Source of the DNA: Bhargavaea cecembensis DSE10
Lineage (GTDB): Bacteria; Bacillota; Bacilli; Bacillales_A; Planococcaceae
Direction of reading: 5' to 3'
NCBI RefSeq assembly: GCF_000348905.1
Contig: NZ_AOFT01000006.1
Span: 1 to 64,000 of the forward strand
Length of the DNA stretch: 64,000 nucleotides
How positions within the stretch are numbered: position 1 is the stretch's first letter; each line of letters starts with the position of its first letter. A program made the translations under genes and the position numbers. Under the pieces are notes generated by a model. It saw only the letters and a list, made by a program, of their open reading frames with translations. It ran no database searches and was not told where the DNA came from. This document shows, in pieces, positions 39,760 through 48,682 of the stretch.

Positions 39760-41478
39760 TCACTCATTAATCTCTGCTGGTTCGAGTGGTTCGACTATGA
39801 AAATGTCATCCTTGGTGACCGTGATCGTTGCTGGGGCCACTACAGGATTTTTGTTTACAGAATCATCCGTGAGAACTAATGCCTCGTTGTCTTTCCCTTC
39901 CGGAACAACAGTAATTGTAGAGGTGTGGTTGATATCCATCTTTGGGAATTCAATATAAACTTGCCCGTTTTCTTCTACCCCTAGGCTAGTAATATTCACT
40001 TCTGTACCGTCCACGGTAAGGACCAGATCATCCTGCTTGTGTAGAGAGTTATAACCCTCTAATATAATCAAGCTTACAATCAGGTCGTAGTCGTTCTCGT
40101 GGGTAAGGCCATTGCGGTTGTAATATAAAGGTGCCAGTTTTTCAGAGAATGTGAGCAGCATGGCATCAGTGGTTTCGGTATCCGAAGAGTAAACGACATA
40201 CTGACCGGAGACGAGTGTCGGTGGTACATTATCGTGAAATTTTCCATTCACAGTAAAGTTAATGGGTTCTTCAGCACCGTTATTTGCCTCCTTGGCATTA
40301 TTAGCAAAAATGTCGCCGGATTTGGTTTTAACGTTTTTGGAGAATTCAATGGTATACTCGGTATCTTTAAGGATTTTCTCAGGTGCTTCAAGAGTGATCG
40401 TCATTCCGCCGTTTTTAAGGAGCTCAATCGTCGTGCCTGAAGGCATGGGCCCGCCATTAAACGTATAATTGGAAAGATCCAGGGCGGAATCACTTAATTC
40501 TTCAGATTCAAATACGATGACATTGTTGTTGGCATCGACTGAGACAGGTTCAGTGTATGTAGGTTTCTTTACGACCACCTGAACAGACGCCATCAGATCA
40601 GTGTCGACCACGTCTCCTGTGATGGTATAGGTCTCGATTTCATCTGTGGCCAGGTCGTTCGTGTTCCATTCCACAGCCTTGGTCGTTGTCACGCCGCTTT
40701 CGAGTGTCACGCCGACTGTTTCCGGGAGTTCGGGAGTTTCACCTACCGTGATGGTGATGTCATCCAGAGAGTGAACCGATTCAACCGGGAATGGATACGG
40801 GCTCTGAGGATCCAGTCCTTCCGCCACTTTATAGGCACGGACCAGGAACGAGGCAAACTGTCCGCGGCTGGTTGATTCAAACGGACGGTAGGGATTGGCG
40901 TTGGAGATGCCATTTTCATAGATCGTCTCAATTGATTTGGCGTAGCCGGACTGATCGGTGTCTGAAATCCCCGGGTCACCTTCCTGATCTTCGAAACCGA
41001 ATGCCCGCACGAGGACTTCGGCAATCTGATCGCGTGGCATCAATTTGGAAGCATTGAGCTTGTTGTTGGCTCCTTTAAAAATCCCTGCTTCTTTTACGAT
41101 CTTCGAATAGGTGACCAGTTCTTCGTCAACCCAGTCATCAGGGACATCTGTAAAGTTTTCGACCTCTGAGATGTTGTTCGCTTCTACATATTCTTCAAGC
41201 GTCAATCCGCTCTTGGCAACCACGTATTTGCCGAACGCTTTTGCGACGTTTCCGCGGTTCAGCTTCTGGTCCGGCTTGAACGTCGAGTCTCCATACCCTG
41301 TCATGATTCCCAATGCACGTGCTTCCAGGATCGTTTCATAGTGTGAACTCGATGTCGGAACATCCGAGAACTTTTCTGGTGTTTCTGCCGGAGCCGCCGC
41401 TACGGGCACAATCGCGGAGCCGACCAAAGCCGAAGCTGCAGCGAACACTGTAGCTTTTTTGGATGTCTTTGTTTTCAA
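39760..41478 (-). CDS. S-layer-type protein with three SLH domains (copy A)
   Basis: About 572 residues. Signal peptide ends VAAAPAE. Three SLH domains span about 38-230 (FSDVPTSSSHYETILEA..., FTDVPDDWVDEELVTYS..., ISDTDQSGYAKSIETIY...), which bind pyruvylated cell-wall polymer. A bacterial Ig-like domain follows (about 245-315, ITVGETPELPETVGVTLESG), then two beta-rich C-terminal domains. The frame opens with TTG at 41487, but the TTG at 41478 is the likely start because AAAGGGGG lies 9 nt before it. One of three tandem paralogues; the SLH part is nearly identical to copy C. Confidence 0.9.
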   Translation of the reverse strand: MKTKTSKKATVFAAASALVGSAIVPVAAAPAETPEKFSDVPTSSSHYETILEARALGIMTGYGDSTFKPDQKLNRGNVAKAFGKYVVAKSGLTLEEYVEANNISEVENFTDVPDDWVDEELVTYSKIVKEAGIFKGANNKLNASKLMPRDQIAEVLVRAFGFEDQEGDPGISDTDQSGYAKSIETIYENGISNANPYRPFESTSRGQFASFLVRAYKVAEGLDPQSPYPFPVESVHSLDDITITVGETPELPETVGVTLESGVTTTKAVEWNTNDLATDEIETYTITGDVVDTDLMASVQVVVKKPTYTEPVSVDANNNVIVFESEELSDSALDLSNYTFNGGPMPSGTTIELLKNGGMTITLEAPEKILKDTEYTIEFSKNVKTKSGDIFANNAKEANNGAEEPINFTVNGKFHDNVPPTLVSGQYVVYSSDTETTDAMLLTFSEKLAPLYYNRNGLTHENDYDLIVSLIILEGYNSLHKQDDLVLTVDGTEVNITSLGVEENGQVYIEFPKMDINHTSTITVVPEGKDNEALVLTDDSVNKNPVVAPATITVTKDDIFIVEPLEPAEINE

Positions 41479-41528
41479 GAAAAACAACCCCCTTTATGTA
41501 ATTTGGAACCTGAATCCTACTACAGAAA

Positions 41529-41537
41529 ATTATACCA
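41529..41537 (-). promoter_or_regulatory. Extended -10 promoter, S-layer copy A
   Basis: Minus-strand TGGTATAAT (extended -10) about 50 nt before the start codon. The same element, with the same following TTTTC, stands before all three copies. Confidence 0.65.
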
Positions 41538-41576
41538 TTTTATTTGCCGTGATTGAGATACATAAAAGACAACTCA

Positions 41577-41604
41577 AAAAGAAGAGCCGCCCAATAGGCA
41601 GCTC
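41577..41604 (-). terminator. Terminator of S-layer copy B
   Basis: AGAGCTGCC-TATTG-GGCGGCTCT then TCTTTTTG on the minus strand. Near-identical hairpins end copy C (43439-43466) and the SGNH gene (45217-45246). Confidence 0.8.
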
Positions 41605-41610
41605 TCACAC

Positions 41611-43326
41611 TCATTCAGCTTCTTCTTCTGGTTCCTCTGCTGGTTCGATTACCACAACATTATCTTTTGTAATCGTCTTGGTTGCCGGAGCGACTGCGGG
41701 ATTTTTCGCTACAGAATCATCTGTAATAACCAACATTGCGTTGTCTTCGCCTTCCGGAACAATGGTGATGGTGGAAGTTTGGTCAACTTCCATAGGCGGA
41801 ATCGATAGATAAACTTTACCGTCCTTTACCGATGGATTATAAGTGTCAATCTTTTTACCGTCTACTGTGAAGATTAGGTCATCACGACTGTTGTAAGAAA
41901 GATTGGAGTTGTAGGCTTCCCAATATTCAAACCAAGGGTCCTCAGGATATTGGCTGACATACTCATAATATAAAGGTGCCATATCCTCAGAAAATGTCAG
42001 CTGAATGGTATCTGTAATCTCCGAATCCTCAGAAGGAATAACATAGTCTGCAGAGACTAATGTCGGCGGTACATTTTCCGCAAACGTACCAGGGATTTTA
42101 AGATTGACCGGTTCTACCTCACCGTCTTCTCCAACAATGAGTTCATCGATTAATAAACTGCCGGATGCAGTTTTAACATTCTGGATTTCCAATATATATT
42201 CAAAGTCCTCGGTAACTTCCTGATCCGTGGGAAACTCAATAAGCATCCCGTATTCGCTTGTTTTAATTTTCGTGCCAGGGGGCAGGGGACCGCCGTTAAA
42301 CTTGTAATTAGAAAAATCGAGGGCAGAATCGCTGAGTGGCTCTGTATCAATTTGGATTGTATTTGGGACACCAGGTCGAGTGAAAATTGTAACAGCGTAT
42401 GCATAAGTAGGCTTATTGACGACCACCTCGACAGATGCCGTAAGGTCCGTATCGGCAACGTCTCCTGTGATGGTATATGTACCAATTTCATCCGTGGCAA
42501 GATTGTTGGTGTTCCACTCCACAGCTTTGGTCGTTGTCACGCCGCTTTCGAGCGTCACGCCGACGGTTTCCGGAAGTTCAGGCGTATCACCAACCGTGAT
42601 GGTGATGTCCTCTATGTCGTGAACCGATTCAACCGGGAATGGATATGGGCTCTGAGGATCCAGTTCTTCTGCCACTTTGTAGGCACGGACCAGGAACGAG
42701 GCGAACTGCCCGCGGCTGGTTTGGTTAAGTGGATGATATGGATTGGCGTTGGATACACCATTTTCATAGATGATCTCGATCGACTTGGCATAACCGGATT
42801 GTTCGGTATCCGAGATTTTCGGGTTACCTTCCTGATCTTCGAAGCCGAATGCACGTACCAAGACTTCTGCAATCTGATCGCGCGGCATCAGATTGGAAGC
42901 ATTGAGTTTGTTGTTGGCTCCTTTGAAAATGCCGGCCTCTTTGACGATTTTCGAATAAGTCACCAATTCACTGTCAGACCAGTCGTCAGGAACGTCTGTG
43001 AAGTTTTCGACTTCCGAGATATCGTGCTCTTCGATGTATTCTTCAAGCGTCAACCCGCTCTTGGCAACCACGTATTTGCCGAACGCTTTCGCGACGTTCC
43101 CGCGATTCAGCTTCTGATCCGGCTTGAACGTTGAATCGCCGTAACCGGTCATGATGCCGAGTGCACGTGCTTCCAGAATGGTTTCATAATGCGAGCTCGA
43201 CGTCGGAACGTCCGAGAACTTGTCTGCCGTTTCTGCCGGAGCCGCCGCTACGGGCACAATTGCAGAGCCGACCAATGCAGAGGCTGCAGCAAACGCTGTA
43301 GCTTTTTTATATGTATTTGCTTTCAA
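41611..43326 (-). CDS. S-layer-type protein with three SLH domains (copy B)
   Basis: About 571 residues with the same plan as copy A: signal peptide (AFAAASALVGSAIVPVAAA), three SLH domains, an Ig-like domain and two C-terminal beta domains. It differs from A and C most in the third SLH region (GVSNANPYHPLNQTSRG) yet shares much of its C-terminal half with copy C (FNGGPLP, QEVTEDFEYILEIQNVKT, IPGTFAENVPPTLVSADYV). TTG start at 43326. It has its own promoter and terminator, so the copies can be expressed separately. Confidence 0.9.
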   Translation of the reverse strand: MKANTYKKATAFAAASALVGSAIVPVAAAPAETADKFSDVPTSSSHYETILEARALGIMTGYGDSTFKPDQKLNRGNVAKAFGKYVVAKSGLTLEEYIEEHDISEVENFTDVPDDWSDSELVTYSKIVKEAGIFKGANNKLNASNLMPRDQIAEVLVRAFGFEDQEGNPKISDTEQSGYAKSIEIIYENGVSNANPYHPLNQTSRGQFASFLVRAYKVAEELDPQSPYPFPVESVHDIEDITITVGDTPELPETVGVTLESGVTTTKAVEWNTNNLATDEIGTYTITGDVADTDLTASVEVVVNKPTYAYAVTIFTRPGVPNTIQIDTEPLSDSALDFSNYKFNGGPLPPGTKIKTSEYGMLIEFPTDQEVTEDFEYILEIQNVKTASGSLLIDELIVGEDGEVEPVNLKIPGTFAENVPPTLVSADYVIPSEDSEITDTIQLTFSEDMAPLYYEYVSQYPEDPWFEYWEAYNSNLSYNSRDDLIFTVDGKKIDTYNPSVKDGKVYLSIPPMEVDQTSTITIVPEGEDNAMLVITDDSVAKNPAVAPATKTITKDNVVVIEPAEEPEEEAE

Positions 43327-43376
43327 GAAAAACAACCCCCTTTATGTAATTTGGAATCGGAATCCCTCTAATGAAA

Positions 43377-43385
43377 ATCATACCA
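43377..43385 (-). promoter_or_regulatory. Extended -10 promoter, S-layer copy B
   Basis: Minus-strand TGGTATGAT, one base off the copies at 41529 and 45167, in the same position relative to the start codon. Confidence 0.6.
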
Positions 43386-43438
43386 CTTCTCTATGAATAT
43401 TGGAGTGGTTAAGAAGATCGGGTTTACTTTCAAATAGC

Positions 43439-43466
43439 AAGAAGAGCCGCCAAATGGCAGCTCTCA
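43439..43466 (-). terminator. Terminator of S-layer copy C
   Basis: AGAGCTGCC-ATTT-GGCGGCTCT then TCTTGC on the minus strand, the repeat of the hairpin at 41577. Confidence 0.75.
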
Positions 43467-43469
43467 ATC

Positions 43470-45116
43470 TTATTCAGCTTCAGCCAGTTCCTCGGCTGTT
43501 CCGATTACGACAACATCATCTTTAGTAATCGTTTTTGTTGCTGGAGCTACTACAGGATTTCTTCCAAGGGAAACATCTGTAATTCCTAATCTCTCATTGT
43601 TTTCCCCTTCCGGGACAATGGTGATTGTCGATGTTTGATTAATATCCATTGTAGGGATTTCAATGTAAATTTTACCATCACCATCGTAATAAACACTTTC
43701 ATGATTGACTTCTGTGTCCCCCACTTTGAAGGTAATATCATCATCCCAGTCTTGTGGAATAAGCATCGCATCTTCAGAGAATGTAAGTTGAATGGTATTT
43801 GTGATTTCAGCGGCCTCAGAGGTAACCACATAATCCGCGGAGACTAATGTCGGCGGTACATTTTCAGCAAACGTCCCAGGGATCTTAATGTTGACCGGCT
43901 CTACCTCACCGTCTTCTCCAATAACGAGTTTTTCGATTAAATAACGTCCGGATACAGTTTTAACATTTTGGATTTCCAATATATACTCAAAATCCTCGGT
44001 AACTTCTTGATCCGATGCAAGTGTAATGAACAAATTGGCCTTTTCGCCAATTTTAATGGTTGTCCCGGAAGGCAGGGGGCCGCCATTAAACTTGTAATTG
44101 GAAAAGTCGAGGGCAGAACCGGTCAACGCTTCTGTATCCACGACAATTGTATTCACTTCATATGGGTGAGGTCCGTATGTTACAGGGAAAGAGTAGGTTG
44201 GCTTCTTGACGACTACCTGAACAGATGCCGTCAGGTCCGTATCAGCCACGTCTCCTGTGATGGTATAGGTACCGATTTCATCTGTCGCAAGATCGTTCGT
44301 GTTCCACTCCACAGCTTTTGTCGTTGTCACGCCACTTTCGAGCGTCACGCCGACTGTTTCCGGAAGTTCAGGCGTTTCTCCTACTGAGATTGTGAGATCT
44401 TCCACATCGTGAACCGATTCAACAGGGAATGGGTATGGGCTTTGCGGATCCAGGCCTTCTGCCACTTTGTAGGCACGGACCAGGAATGAGGCAAACTGTC
44501 CGCGGCTGGTTGATTCAAGCGGACGGTAGGGGTTGGCGTTGGAGATGCCATTTTCATAGATCGTCTCAATTGATTTGGCGTAGCCGGACTGATCGGTGTC
44601 TGAAATCCCCGGGTCACCTTCCTGATTTTCGAAACCGAATGCCCGCACGAGGACTTCCGCAATCTGGTCACGCGGCATCAGTCTGGAAGCACCAAGCTTG
44701 TTGTTGGCTCCTTTGAAGATTCCCGCCTCTTTGACGATTTTCGAATAGGTAACCAGTTCCTCGTCGACCCAGTCGTTAGGGACATCTGTAAAGTTTTCGA
44801 CCTCTGAGATGTTGTTCGCTTCTACATATTCTTCAAGCGTCAATCCGCTCTTGGCAACCACGTATTTGCCGAACGCTTTTGCGACGTTTCCGCGGTTCAG
44901 CTTCTGATCCGGCTTAAACGTCGAGTCGCCATACCCTGTCATGATTCCCAATGCACGTGCTTCCAGGATCGTTTCATAGTGTGAACTCGATGTCGGAACA
45001 TCCGAGAACTTTTCTGGTGTTTCTGCTGGAGCCGCAGCTACCGGAATAACAACTGAGCCGACCAATGCAGAAGCTGCAGCGAGCGCTGTGGCTCTTTTAT
45101 ATGTCTTAGATTTCAA
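43470..45116 (-). CDS. S-layer-type protein with three SLH domains (copy C)
   Basis: About 548 residues. Same layout as copies A and B. The SLH and Ig-like part matches copy A almost word for word (EYVEANNISEVENFTDVP, GDPGISDTDQSGYAKSIETIYENGISNANPYRP), while the C-terminal part follows copy B but is shorter: the insert after LTFSED present in B is missing. TTG start at 45116 behind AAGAGGGG. Likely first member of the cluster; the mosaic pattern suggests gene conversion among the three. Confidence 0.9.
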   Translation of the reverse strand: MKSKTYKRATALAAASALVGSVVIPVAAAPAETPEKFSDVPTSSSHYETILEARALGIMTGYGDSTFKPDQKLNRGNVAKAFGKYVVAKSGLTLEEYVEANNISEVENFTDVPNDWVDEELVTYSKIVKEAGIFKGANNKLGASRLMPRDQIAEVLVRAFGFENQEGDPGISDTDQSGYAKSIETIYENGISNANPYRPLESTSRGQFASFLVRAYKVAEGLDPQSPYPFPVESVHDVEDLTISVGETPELPETVGVTLESGVTTTKAVEWNTNDLATDEIGTYTITGDVADTDLTASVQVVVKKPTYSFPVTYGPHPYEVNTIVVDTEALTGSALDFSNYKFNGGPLPSGTTIKIGEKANLFITLASDQEVTEDFEYILEIQNVKTVSGRYLIEKLVIGEDGEVEPVNIKIPGTFAENVPPTLVSADYVVTSEAAEITNTIQLTFSEDAMLIPQDWDDDITFKVGDTEVNHESVYYDGDGKIYIEIPTMDINQTSTITIVPEGENNERLGITDVSLGRNPVVAPATKTITKDDVVVIGTAEELAEAE

Positions 45117-45166
45117 AAAGAACAACCCCTCTTATGTAATATGGAACCGCAATCCCTCTAAAGAAA

Positions 45167-45175
45167 ATTATACCA
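45167..45175 (-). promoter_or_regulatory. Extended -10 promoter, S-layer copy C
   Basis: Minus-strand TGGTATAAT followed by TTTTC, about 45-50 nt before the start codon; the leader TTCCA/TATTACATAA(A/G)(A/G)GGGG is shared by all three copies. Confidence 0.65.
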
Positions 45176-45216
45176 CTTCTCTATGAGTATTGAGGCAGGG
45201 GGAAGGACTCTGACAA

Positions 45217-45246
45217 AAAAAGAAGAGCCGTCCCAATGGCAGCTCT
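45217..45246 (-). terminator. Terminator of the SGNH hydrolase gene
   Basis: Minus-strand AGAGCTGCC-ATTGG-GACGGCTCT followed by TCTTTTTTT. Confidence 0.82.
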
Positions 45247-45251
45247 CCAAC

Positions 45252-45944
45252 TCACTTCATCTGCTCCAGCCAAACATCATACCCCTTCCCGTTCAGGTGC
45301 ACACCATCGACGGTGTACTGTCTGTCCAGCTGCCCCTTATCATCCAAGAAATGAGGGTGGAGGTCAATAAATTCCGCTCCGCTCTCCTCCGCGACTTTCC
45401 GGATGATCTCATTGAACCTGTTAATCTCCTCATCCTTCACTGAGTTCCCGACCAGGTCATGGTTCACCGGCAGGATAGAGAACAGGGCCACTTTAGTTAC
45501 AGAAGTATCGAAGGCATCGACAATCTCCCGAAGGTTCTTTTCGTATGTCTCCGCTTCGACGCCTTTGATGATGTCATTGATTCCGACCATCACATACGCT
45601 TCCTTCGGCTCCCGTCCCGCAACTTCTTCAATGCGGTTCAGCACGAACTCTGACGTATCGTCATAGACGCCCCGATTGATCACTTGCTCGTCCGGGAAGT
45701 ACTCGCCGAACGCTCCGTAATCGGTCAGGCTGTCACCAACGAAAGCCTTGTCGACCGGCGCATCCGGCGACTCCTTGAAAACGGAGGTTTTGGTCAGATA
45801 GTATTCACTGAACGACTTGTCGGAAGTCATTGCCCGCCACTGGGCCTTGATGAAACGCTCCCCGCCGTTCATCTGGATAATCCATACGGCTGCCCCGATC
45901 AGCAGCATATTCAATAATACCGAAATCACAAACCATTTCTTCAC
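45252..45944 (-). CDS. Membrane-anchored SGNH/GDSL hydrolase
   Basis: About 230 residues. One N-terminal transmembrane segment (VISVLLNMLLIGAAVWII) holds an extracellular SGNH domain: block I FVGDSLTDYG with the nucleophile Ser, block III VGINDI, and block V DGVHLNGKGY with Asp and His. Start GTG at 45944 is preferred (GGAG 8 nt upstream); GTG 45953 is the alternative. Such enzymes deacetylate or de-esterify cell-wall or surface polysaccharides; next to S-layer genes a role on the wall polymer that binds SLH domains is possible but unproven. Confidence 0.86.
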   Translation of the reverse strand: MKKWFVISVLLNMLLIGAAVWIIQMNGGERFIKAQWRAMTSDKSFSEYYLTKTSVFKESPDAPVDKAFVGDSLTDYGAFGEYFPDEQVINRGVYDDTSEFVLNRIEEVAGREPKEAYVMVGINDIIKGVEAETYEKNLREIVDAFDTSVTKVALFSILPVNHDLVGNSVKDEEINRFNEIIRKVAEESGAEFIDLHPHFLDDKGQLDRQYTVDGVHLNGKGYDVWLEQMK

Positions 45945-46082
45945 GTTGTCCACTCCAAGTCATCTGACAGAATAAAAGATGTCTACCCGCTCAAGCCCCG
46001 GTGCAATCAGGACCGGGCCAACACTATGATTGAGCATCTCCGTTCCTTTATAATAAAACCAACAGGAAATGGAGCGGATAAT

Positions 46083-46781
46083 ATGGAGATCACAGCGACA
46101 TTAACCCCCTTTGCACAGCAGCTGGAGGGGCTGGATCAATACCGCCTGCCGCAGCGGGCGTATCATACGGTAAGGCTGGCGATCCGGAACCTGGTGCTCC
46201 CGCCGGGCCAGGCGATCCTCGAGCGGGAAATCAGCGAGGCGCTTGAGATGAGCCGGACGCCGGTGCGGGAGGCGCTGGTCCGACTTGAAACGGAAGGAAT
46301 GCTGACGCTTGTTCCGCGGCGGGGGTTCATCGTGGCACCCATTGAAGCGGATGACCTCCGGGAGATCTATGCAATCATCGGCACGCTCGATGGGCTGGCA
46401 ATCGAGCTGGCTGCGGAGCGGGCAGAAGAGGAACTGCTCGGACAGCTGGACAGCATCATCGACAGTCAGGAAGCGGCGCTGCGGTCCGGTGACCTGAAAA
46501 AGTGGTCGTCCCTGGATGATGAATTCCACCACCGGATCGTCCGGTGCGCGGGAAACCAACGGCTGACAGGCATCATCGACAGCTACGCCGACCAGTCGTA
46601 CCGTGCCCGGCTGTATACGATCGCGGAGCGGCCCGTACCGAAGCGGTCAATCATCGAGCACCGGGCGATTGTTTCGGCGATGAGGGCGAAGGACGGCAAA
46701 GCTGCGCGGATGCTGATGGAGTCCCACCGGAGCCGTGCCCAGAAAGAGATACTTGAAGTGCTCAGCCGGATCAACGAATAA
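46083..46781 (+). CDS. GntR family regulator, FadR/FCD subfamily
   Basis: About 232 residues. Winged helix near the N-terminus (EREISEALEMSRTPVREALVRLETEGMLTLVPRRGFIV) and an all-helical FCD ligand domain with the metal-binding pattern (DDEFHHRIV and later IIEHRAIVSAM). The ATG at 46083 has GGAG 8 nt upstream; the frame is open from 46026. FCD regulators commonly sense small carboxylic acids with zinc. It is convergent with the DASS transporter, and a shared palindrome within both promoters at 48521-48647 is its likely operator. Confidence 0.88.
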   Translation: MEITATLTPFAQQLEGLDQYRLPQRAYHTVRLAIRNLVLPPGQAILEREISEALEMSRTPVREALVRLETEGMLTLVPRRGFIVAPIEADDLREIYAIIGTLDGLAIELAAERAEEELLGQLDSIIDSQEAALRSGDLKKWSSLDDEFHHRIVRCAGNQRLTGIIDSYADQSYRARLYTIAERPVPKRSIIEHRAIVSAMRAKDGKAARMLMESHRSRAQKEILEVLSRINE

Positions 46782-46816
46782 AAGGATTGGAAGCCGGGAA
46801 GCTTCCAATCCTTTTT
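46780..46816. terminator. Bidirectional terminator between GntR and DASS genes
   Basis: AAAGGATTGGAAGC-CGGGAA-GCTTCCAATCCTTT, with T runs on both sides. Confidence 0.88.
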
Positions 46817-46817
46817 G

Positions 46818-48455
46818 TTATTTTATCAGTCCGCCAAACACCAGCGGAACAAAGTAGGTGACGATAATCAGGGTGAATACAAGAGAGAACAGGTTAAGCC
46901 AGAAACCGGTAACCGCCATCTTGCTCATTTTCACATAGCCTGTACCGAAGACAATGGCGTTGGGCGGGGCGGCGACCGGAAACATATAGGCGAAGGTGGC
47001 TGCCATATTTGCAGCAACCATAAGGATGATCGGGTCCGTCCCGAGCGATGCTGCTGCCACCGCGACAATCGGGTAAACCATCGTGGCTGTCGCCGTATTG
47101 GATGTGAATTCTGTAAGAATCAGAATCACGAGTGCCATGAGGCCGATCGAGACAATAAGCGGCAAACTGCCGAATGCGGTAATCTGCTCGCCGATCCATT
47201 TATCCAGACCGGATTCCATGATGCCCGCAGCAAGCGCAAGGCCGCCGCCGAACAGCCAGAGAATGCCCCAAGGCAGTTTCATCGCTGTATTCCAGTCCAT
47301 GATGTTGCCGTTCGCGTTTTTCGCAGGAATCATGAAGAGCAGGATACCCGCCAGTAATGCAATCAGTGCATCATCAATTCCGGGAATAAATTTGCTCAGG
47401 ATGAAACCGCGGGTGATCCAGGCAATGCCGGTCAGTGTAAAGATTGCAAGAACGACCTTTTCTTCATAGCTCATTTTCCCAAGTGAATCGAGGTCCTTTT
47501 TAACAATATCACGGCCACCCGGAATGCTTTTGCTCTTGATGGGGAACGCGACTTTTACAAGGTAAAGCCAGACCAGCGGAATCAGGATGGCGACAATCGG
47601 CACCCCGAACATCATCCAGCGGGCAAAGGAAATATCGACATCGTACATTGTCTTAACGGTGCCGGCAAGGATGATGTTCGCCGGCGCGCCGACAATTGAA
47701 CCGAACCCTCCGATTGTTGCGGAATAGGCGGTCCCCAGCATCAGGGCGGTTCCGAAGGCGAATTTCCCGGGAGTCGTATCGATTGCGGAATCTCCCTTGA
47801 GTGAATCGGCCACATGCTTCGTGACAGCGAGGCTGATCGGCACCATCATCATCGTTGTTGCCGTATTGGAGATGAACATGGATAGGAATGCTGTCGCGGC
47901 CATGAAGCCAAGCACAATCGTAGCCGGATTCGTGCCGACCGCGTGGATGATTGATAGGGCAACCCGCTTATGGAGGTTCCATCTCTCCATGGAAAGGGCA
48001 ATCATGAAGCTTCCCGCAAACAGGAAGATCAGCGTATCCCCATAGTTTGCTGTCACGGCACCTGAATCCATCACTCCCTGGAGAGGGAACAGAAGGATCG
48101 GCAGGAGTGAGGTAATCGGAATGGGCATCGCTTCGGTGACCCACCAAGTAGCGACCCATGCGACAGTGGCGAGAACGGAAACTGCAGCGGCCGACATACC
48201 GGCAGGTTCTACAAACAGCTTGATCAATAAGAAGAAAGACGGTCCGAGGACAAGTCCGATCTTCTGCGGGACGGTATACGTCGGGGCACGGGGCGGGCTT
48301 TTCAGCCGGCCCTCTTCTTGTTCCGAACCGGAAGAGCCGGATCCGGCGGTGGTCACGATGGCCATGACGTTCAGCGTCAGGATCGCCTTCAAGAGTGCTT
48401 TGGCCTGGTCATTCCAGACCCAGAGCTGCGCCCACAGGTTTTTAGCAAATGACAT
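46818..48455 (-). CDS. SLC13/DASS family sodium:dicarboxylate symporter
   Basis: 545 residues with a leading charged segment and about 12 membrane segments. Family motifs: SFMIALSMERWNLHKRVALSI, the ISNTATTMMMVPIS (SNT motif of repeat 1) and TEFTSNTATATMVYPI (SNT motif of repeat 2) that bind substrate carboxylate and sodium. It imports di- or tricarboxylates such as malate, succinate or tartrate. ATG 48455 follows GGAGGAG. Its promoter contains a GntR-type operator and a perfect cre site downstream of the -10. Confidence 0.92.
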   Translation of the reverse strand: MSFAKNLWAQLWVWNDQAKALLKAILTLNVMAIVTTAGSGSSGSEQEEGRLKSPPRAPTYTVPQKIGLVLGPSFFLLIKLFVEPAGMSAAAVSVLATVAWVATWWVTEAMPIPITSLLPILLFPLQGVMDSGAVTANYGDTLIFLFAGSFMIALSMERWNLHKRVALSIIHAVGTNPATIVLGFMAATAFLSMFISNTATTMMMVPISLAVTKHVADSLKGDSAIDTTPGKFAFGTALMLGTAYSATIGGFGSIVGAPANIILAGTVKTMYDVDISFARWMMFGVPIVAILIPLVWLYLVKVAFPIKSKSIPGGRDIVKKDLDSLGKMSYEEKVVLAIFTLTGIAWITRGFILSKFIPGIDDALIALLAGILLFMIPAKNANGNIMDWNTAMKLPWGILWLFGGGLALAAGIMESGLDKWIGEQITAFGSLPLIVSIGLMALVILILTEFTSNTATATMVYPIVAVAAASLGTDPIILMVAANMAATFAYMFPVAAPPNAIVFGTGYVKMSKMAVTGFWLNLFSLVFTLIIVTYFVPLVFGGLIK

Positions 48456-48487
48456 TAACTGTTCTCCTCCTTTTCCCTGCCTTCAAA

Positions 48488-48501
48488 TGAAATCGCTTTC
48501 A
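48488..48501 (-). promoter_or_regulatory. cre site of the DASS transporter gene
   Basis: TGAAATCGCTTTCA matches the cre consensus TGWAANCGNTNWCA at all positions. It lies about 20 nt downstream of the expected transcription start, a roadblock position for CcpA. Confidence 0.82.
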
Positions 48502-48520
48502 ACAACCAATCTTGAAACAG

Positions 48521-48549
48521 ATTGTAGACAATGAATACGTTATAGTCAA
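48521..48549 (-). promoter_or_regulatory. DASS promoter with embedded GntR-type operator
   Basis: Minus strand TTGACT (48549-48544), 17-nt spacer, TACAAT (48526-48521). The spacer contains TAACGTATTCATT, closely matching the palindrome in the divergent promoter at 48625-48638. Confidence 0.75.
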
Positions 48550-48595
48550 TAGTAAATAAAGAAATTTCTAAAAATAAAGCGATTTTGACCCTAAT

Positions 48596-48609
48596 TGATA
48601 CCGTTTTCA
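48596..48609 (+). promoter_or_regulatory. cre-like site upstream of the tartrate dehydrogenase promoter
   Basis: TGATACCGTTTTCA fits cre at 13 of 14 positions and ends 8 nt before the -35 box. Confidence 0.5.
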
Positions 48610-48617
48610 TTTTCCTC

Positions 48618-48647
48618 TTGACTTTAATGTATACGTTAATCTAAGAT
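48618..48647 (+). promoter_or_regulatory. Tartrate dehydrogenase promoter with embedded operator
   Basis: TTGACT (48618-48623) and TAAGAT (48642-48647) with an 18-nt spacer that holds TAATGTATACGTTA (48625-48638), an inverted repeat shared with the DASS promoter. Confidence 0.65.
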
Positions 48648-48682
48648 TCAGATAACACGAAACACGAAGGAGGAGCATGACG

